Positions 6,530-10,174 of a stretch of 10,174 bases of DNA are shown here, one piece after another. Below the pieces are notes generated by a model. The model was not told where the DNA came from. It saw only the letters and a program-made list of their open reading frames with translations, and made no database searches. This DNA comes from Candidatus Methanogasteraceae archaeon UBA261. GTDB lineage: Archaea > Halobacteriota > Methanosarcinia > Methanosarcinales > Methanogasteraceae. The position numbers and the translations under genes are program-made. Location: positions 1-10,174 of the forward strand of contig DAWR01000026.1 in assembly GCA_002506015.1 (NCBI GenBank), written 5' to 3'. Position 1 is the first letter of the stretch, and the number at the start of each line of letters is the position of its first letter.

Positions 6530-6564
6530 ATATGCGGATATTCACACAATATTGAGTAAGTATG
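6526..6564 (+). promoter_or_regulatory. Possible plus-strand TATA element at the repeat edge
   Basis: TTTATATG at 6526-6533 fits an archaeal TATA box. About 30 bases further on there is an ATG (6562) that opens a 13-codon frame, MKPPWRLCPRAPT, with a TAA at 6601-6603 over the antisense end of purQ. The spacing would suit a leaderless message or an antisense transcript of purQ. AT-rich sequence next to an element can give such a match by chance, so confidence is low. Confidence 0.2.
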
Positions 6565-6599
6565 AAACCACCCTGGAGATTGTGCCCCCGAGCACCGAC

Positions 6600-7304
6600 C
6601 TAACTTGTATCCCTGCTCGCATCCGCATACTCGACCATCGACTCAAAGATCCGTAGCCCATCGTCCGATCCGAGTACCGCTTCAGACGCACGTTCCGGAT
6701 GCGGCATCATCCCGAGGACGTTTCCGGACGTATTGACGACTCCTGCGGTGTTCGCAACAGAACCGTTCGGGTTGGACTCAGGCACGACGTTTCCGTCTGA
6801 GTCGACGTATCTGAACGCGATTTCCCGATTCGAGTTCATGCTTCTGAGTGCGGTGTCGTCCGCAAAGAAATTGCCTTCCTTGTGCGCAATCGGCATCCTT
6901 ATGACCTCTCCTTTTCTGAATCTCGATGTGAACGCCGTATCCGTCTTCTCAACGCGCAGGTTGACCCATTTGCAACAGAATTTCGGATACTCGTTCGTGC
7001 AGAGCGCCCCTGAGAGGAGTCCGGACTCAACAAGGATCTGGAATCCGTTGCAGATGCCGAGTACAGGCTTACCCGCCTCTGCAAGACGCGAAATCGCATT
7101 CATGATCGGGGTTCTGGCTGCAATCGCGCCTGCACGAAGATAATCGCCGTAAGAGAATCCTCCTGGGATTACCACTCCATCATAGTCCTTAATTGGGTCT
7201 TTGTACCACACAAGATCCGTGGAAACACCAACAACGTCGTTTAAGATGTGATGTACGTCCAGATCACAATTACTCCCCCCGAATCTGATGATTGCAAATT
7301 TCAT
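6600..7304 (-). CDS. purQ: Phosphoribosylformylglycinamidine synthase, glutaminase subunit PurQ
   Basis: A 234-residue class I glutamine amidotransferase. With PurS and PurL it forms the FGAM synthase complex; it releases ammonia from glutamine, which PurL uses to convert FGAR to FGAM with ATP in purine synthesis. Visible marks are the N-terminal IIRFGGSNCD, the oxyanion-region VVIPGGFSYGDYLRAGA (44-60), the nucleophile elbow GICNGFQ with Cys85, and the catalytic dyad His202/Glu204 in MMPHPERA. Length is normal for the stand-alone subunit of archaea and Gram-positive bacteria. Its ATG overlaps the purS stop as ATGA, so the two are coupled. No purL lies next to it in the window. All catalytic residues are present, so it should be active. 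Confidence 0.97.
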   Translation of the reverse strand: MKFAIIRFGGSNCDLDVHHILNDVVGVSTDLVWYKDPIKDYDGVVIPGGFSYGDYLRAGAIAARTPIMNAISRLAEAGKPVLGICNGFQILVESGLLSGALCTNEYPKFCCKWVNLRVEKTDTAFTSRFRKGEVIRMPIAHKEGNFFADDTALRSMNSNREIAFRYVDSDGNVVPESNPNGSVANTAGVVNTSGNVLGMMPHPERASEAVLGSDDGLRIFESMVEYADASRDTS

Positions 7305-7543
7305 TGTACTTCAATTGAATAATTGTGAATCACCGGATTTGCAAGCATCTTTTTACACATCTCATCTAGCATCCCTCTTGCATCATCGATACCATCGGCT
7401 TCCAGCTCGATCAGTAGTTTCTTCGCTGTACCGACGCTCGTCACATTATACCCAAGGTGCACAAGCGCACGCTGGATCGTAGCCCCTTCAGGATCGAGCA
7501 TGCCCGGCTTCAGTTCTGTGGTGATCTCGGCACGGTATTTCAT
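7301..7543 (-). CDS. purS: Phosphoribosylformylglycinamidine synthase subunit PurS
   Basis: An 80-residue protein with the PurS signature: KYRAEITTELKPGMLDPEGATIQRAL (split here only for description: strand, then LDPEG, then helix), a GYNVTSV strand and a C-terminal LANPVIHNYSIEV strand. PurS bridges PurQ and PurL in the FGAM synthase complex and is thought to help pass ammonia between them. The length is typical. It is the first gene of a purS-purQ pair overlapping by 4 bases. The ATG lies about 28 bases after the centre of a TATA-like element and has no clear Shine-Dalgarno, which suits a leaderless transcript. Confidence 0.96.
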   Translation of the reverse strand: MKYRAEITTELKPGMLDPEGATIQRALVHLGYNVTSVGTAKKLLIELEADGIDDARGMLDEMCKKMLANPVIHNYSIEVQ

Positions 7544-7566
7544 TGTGTATCAGATCGTTTCGATGC

Positions 7567-7575
7567 GATAAAAAC
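7567..7575 (-). promoter_or_regulatory. TATA element for purSQ, probable leaderless start
   Basis: On the minus strand the sequence reads GTTTTTATC, centred near 7571. With the usual archaeal spacing, transcription would start at about 7543-7547, at or just before the purS ATG. No Shine-Dalgarno is seen before this ATG, in agreement. Confidence 0.45.
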
Positions 7576-7674
7576 GTATGGTTCATCGGGCACAAAAACA
7601 CCGTCGCCATGTCTTTCGCGGCGTTGTGCATCCGACCAACCATTGCAGGAAAACCCGATTGCACCGAACCGTGC

Positions 7675-10174
7675 CTACTCTGCACACCATGCAGACTGCG
7701 CAATCATGAGAGCGTCGAGCGAGTCCACGACCCCGTCGTTGTTCATGTCAGCCCCTGTTTCGTACACCCCTTGAACCGACATCTCAAGCGCGATTACGGA
7801 GTCTGCCGCGGTGATCTCGCCATCACAATCGAGATCGCCTTGAGGTACGGTGCCAGCGCCACCAGAGAGCCATTCAATGATGTTCTCTCCGAGCACCATG
7901 TTGTCCCCGCTTTCGATGTACGGGTTCTTGAAGGAGTCCTCGTCGGTAAACCCCACGACTCTGCCGGAACCGGGACCGGGACCCTCGTAAATTGCGAGCA
8001 TCACGTCGTACTCATCGTCCCGGACAATCTCCATCGCATCTCCACTCACCACAATCGTTGCTGACGGATATGGCAGATACACACTCGTGATACGGTCTGT
8101 AATCTTATGCGGGGTGATGTCTGTTGCGGTCTCGTTGTGTCTATTGATCTCCTCCCAGTAAATTCCGGCAAACTCTGTCAGATTCGTGTAGATGTGCGGA
8201 AACTGATCACCGATCACAAAGAGACCTCCACCACCCGATACAAACGACCATATCACAGATAACTCGGCGGGCGTGTATGGCTCAAGTGCCTGCGGGATTA
8301 CAAAGACGTCGCAACCCTCAAATATGCTCTCGTTCACGGTCCCACAATCATGCTCCCTGACAAGGAATCTCATGTCCGTGATACTCTCGATCCATCTGCT
8401 GTACTGGCTTGCCTTATCAGTTCTGTGGGTCCGGTCGATCAGAACGACTGCGCGGTGTGGCTGGAACTCGGTATGGTTGTATGGCGCAGTGGTGTACGCA
8501 TCCGGTATGTAATCGAGCCGGTTGTGGGTCCATGAGTCGTCATACAATCCAAGGTATTTCAGGTGGTATGGTCCATCAACGCCGTTATCCTCGATTGCGA
8601 TCCCGGTGAAATTGAATCGTACGATATGTTTTCCGGGATCTATGTGCGTGTAGCTACTTTTCGACTCGATACATGCTCCGTAGCGGTCATTCAGATCCAC
8701 TTTGATTGTGTAGCGCCCTGCCACCATGACGTCCATTCCAATATTAATTGCCAGATGGTCGTAGAGCCCGTCGCAATCGGTGTCCACGCCGCAATCAGAG
8801 TATCTGCAATCGAAACGTGCGACCGGCACATCGACTTTCGCACTCAGATGGTCGTTGAATGCCACATCGTCGCAATATCCGGCTGAACCCTTCGCGGATA
8901 CCGATAGGTTGAGATTGTGACGACCAGGGGATTTCGGCGCCCATGAGAGGTTCAGGAGAACCTTGCTCTCACTGGCGATTACAGGGATTATGGTTGTGTT
9001 TATGACGAAACCATCCACGCTCATAGTCATTGTCACATCGGTCTCATCGTGGATCCCGTTGTTCTCCACGGTCACGCCGAATCTGGCAGACCCGTCGCAG
9101 TCGATCCTCACGGGGTGCCTGAATCGCGATATGCCCAGGTCATGGTCTGGCGTGGGATGCGATGTTCCAGCCCACACGATTGCGTTGTAGAAGAGTTGGG
9201 GTTCAGCACCGCCGTCGTCAAGCTCCGGGAAATGGTTGAAATAGACGCTTGTGTATCCCTGATCCGTGCCTGTTACACTGTTTGCGATGATTGCGGAGTA
9301 GCCATCCTCACTCCTTGCCAGAACCGATCCGGTCGTCGTATCCCATGGATAGTTCGTAGTCAGTCTCTGGACATAGTACGGATCATCCAGCCTCTCAAAG
9401 AGCGGGTGATCTGGGTAGTACGGCATGAAGACCCCGATTATATCGTGCATGTTCCCTGCAATCTCAGCCATCCCGAACAATTGTGCCAGACCGATGTTGT
9501 TCGACGCACTCGAATCGAATGTTCCTGCGGTTGCGATGATCCCGTGACTGTCTCGCACATACCTGCTGATTGCAGATATCTCCTCGTCTGTGAACTCCCA
9601 ACTGCCTCCATCCCATGCGCACGAGATTATGAGTAGATCAGAGCCAGAGATGGCGAGATCGTCGTATGTTATATTCTCCCTGTCAAGCGTCGTATAATCG
9701 ATATCGACGAGGTAATCGCCGTATAGGTGCCAGTTCTTCTTCAGGTCGTCCTCGCCCCAGATCGCACTCTCGTTGTAATCGGTTCCCCACGAGTCGAGAA
9801 CAGACGCGGTCACGACGCCGCAGGGGGACCAGAACGTGGTCCCGTTGATTCCGACTTTCAATGTCTCCGAATCCCGGGCGGTTATCGTAACAGCATATCT
9901 GCCCACATTCAGAGGAGTCCACGTAACCGAGAAATTTCCAGAATCGTCCGCATGGTCCTGACTGGTGTAGACTGCTGTACCGTTTGCGCTGCTGATCGAG
10001 ACGTTAATATCAGAACCAGGCACCTGCATACACTCGTCGGATCTGACACAGCCACTGAGCAGGTACGGAGTGCCTGTAACGGCATACTCTGGCGCATCCA
10101 TCGCTATAACGAGCGTTCCGACCTTGAAACCAATGGCTCTCCTGCCAATTTCATTGTTATGGCTTGCAATCACA
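7675..10174 (-). CDS. Secreted multidomain protein with CARDB-like, GATase-like and dockerin domains (N-terminus missing)
   Basis: The reading frame is still open at the right edge. The first codon in view is GTG at 10173 and the visible N-terminus has no signal peptide, so the true start is beyond the window. The 832 visible residues show, in order: an Ig-like beta domain (about 25-112); a first class-I-amidotransferase-like or DUF4350-like alpha/beta domain (about 118-336); a CARDB-like beta domain (about 343-450); a domain opening with a calcium-loop-like DTDCDGLYD (464-472) and containing GVDGPYHL; a second amidotransferase-like domain (about 573-771) with FVSGGGGLFVIGD; and a C-terminal type I dockerin (778-832). 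The dockerin has two EF-hand-like loops, D780-x-D782-x-D784 to D791 and D809-x-N811-x-D813 to D820. No nucleophile cysteine elbow is seen in either amidotransferase-like domain, so they are probably non-catalytic. The dockerin implies binding to a cohesin on another surface protein. Many N-x-S/T sites fit a secreted glycoprotein. Domain names other than dockerin are judged by pattern. Confidence 0.85.
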   Translation of the reverse strand, partial: VIASHNNEIGRRAIGFKVGTLVIAMDAPEYAVTGTPYLLSGCVRSDECMQVPGSDINVSISSANGTAVYTSQDHADDSGNFSVTWTPLNVGRYAVTITARDSETLKVGINGTTFWSPCGVVTASVLDSWGTDYNESAIWGEDDLKKNWHLYGDYLVDIDYTTLDRENITYDDLAISGSDLLIISCAWDGGSWEFTDEEISAISRYVRDSHGIIATAGTFDSSASNNIGLAQLFGMAEIAGNMHDIIGVFMPYYPDHPLFERLDDPYYVQRLTTNYPWDTTTGSVLARSEDGYSAIIANSVTGTDQGYTSVYFNHFPELDDGGAEPQLFYNAIVWAGTSHPTPDHDLGISRFRHPVRIDCDGSARFGVTVENNGIHDETDVTMTMSVDGFVINTTIIPVIASESKVLLNLSWAPKSPGRHNLNLSVSAKGSAGYCDDVAFNDHLSAKVDVPVARFDCRYSDCGVDTDCDGLYDHLAINIGMDVMVAGRYTIKVDLNDRYGACIESKSSYTHIDPGKHIVRFNFTGIAIEDNGVDGPYHLKYLGLYDDSWTHNRLDYIPDAYTTAPYNHTEFQPHRAVVLIDRTHRTDKASQYSRWIESITDMRFLVREHDCGTVNESIFEGCDVFVIPQALEPYTPAELSVIWSFVSGGGGLFVIGDQFPHIYTNLTEFAGIYWEEINRHNETATDITPHKITDRITSVYLPYPSATIVVSGDAMEIVRDDEYDVMLAIYEGPGPGSGRVVGFTDEDSFKNPYIESGDNMVLGENIIEWLSGGAGTVPQGDLDCDGEITAADSVIALEMSVQGVYETGADMNNDGVVDSLDALMIAQSAWCAE

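Noticed and set aside
7543..8064. Plus-strand 173-codon open frame opposite purS upstream region and the dockerin end
   Set aside because: It is antisense to the dockerin and second amidotransferase-like domain; the translation has no recognisable pattern, and the opposite frame is clearly coding.
9049..9636. Plus-strand 195-codon open frame
   Set aside because: It is a shadow of the CARDB-like and first amidotransferase-like regions of the minus-strand multidomain protein; the Cys/Arg/Val-rich translation shows no domain.

Overview
The window looks like an archaeal chromosome segment, most likely from a euryarchaeon of the methanogen, methane- or alkane-oxidiser, or Archaeoglobus-related kind. 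This is an inference from archaeal-style TATA elements in front of the minus-strand genes (one apparently giving a leaderless transcript), a free-standing purS-purQ pair, and a secreted dockerin protein with CARDB-like and amidotransferase-like folds. No rRNA, tRNA or phylogenetic marker gene is present to fix the lineage.

Layout. Bases 1-1669 hold three tightly packed plus-strand genes: a 5'-truncated TIGR04255-like protein, a 129-residue unknown, and a 174-residue protein with a Ser-Gln-Thr-Cys-Asp-Leu motif and a strongly patterned C-terminus. Gene 1 and gene 2 overlap as TAATG, and an ATGA overlap at the end of gene 3 opens a further small frame. Bases 1670-2033 carry hairpins and one copy of a roughly 80-bp repeat. 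Bases 2034-6284 (minus) encode a 1416-residue alpha-2-macroglobulin/complement-like lipoprotein with an intact thioester motif. Bases 6285-6599 hold its promoter and a second copy of the repeat. Bases 6600-7543 (minus) are purQ and purS, overlapping by 4 bp. Bases 7675-10174 (minus) are the C-terminal 832 residues of a large secreted multidomain protein that ends in a type I dockerin.

How the genes relate. PurS and PurQ are the small and glutaminase subunits of FGAM synthase; purL is not in the window. The macroglobulin and the dockerin protein are both predicted to act outside the membrane, the first as a surface-anchored protease trap or covalent tagging protein, the second as an envelope or secreted scaffold. 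They lie on either side of housekeeping purSQ and are probably not one operon. The plus-strand cluster is convergent with the macroglobulin gene and is an operon of conserved uncharacterised families.

The two points most worth following are (i) the eukaryote-like macroglobulin, which has a histidine where complement C3 has its catalytic His, and which is bracketed by imperfect direct repeats, and (ii) the translationally coupled cluster of unknown genes.
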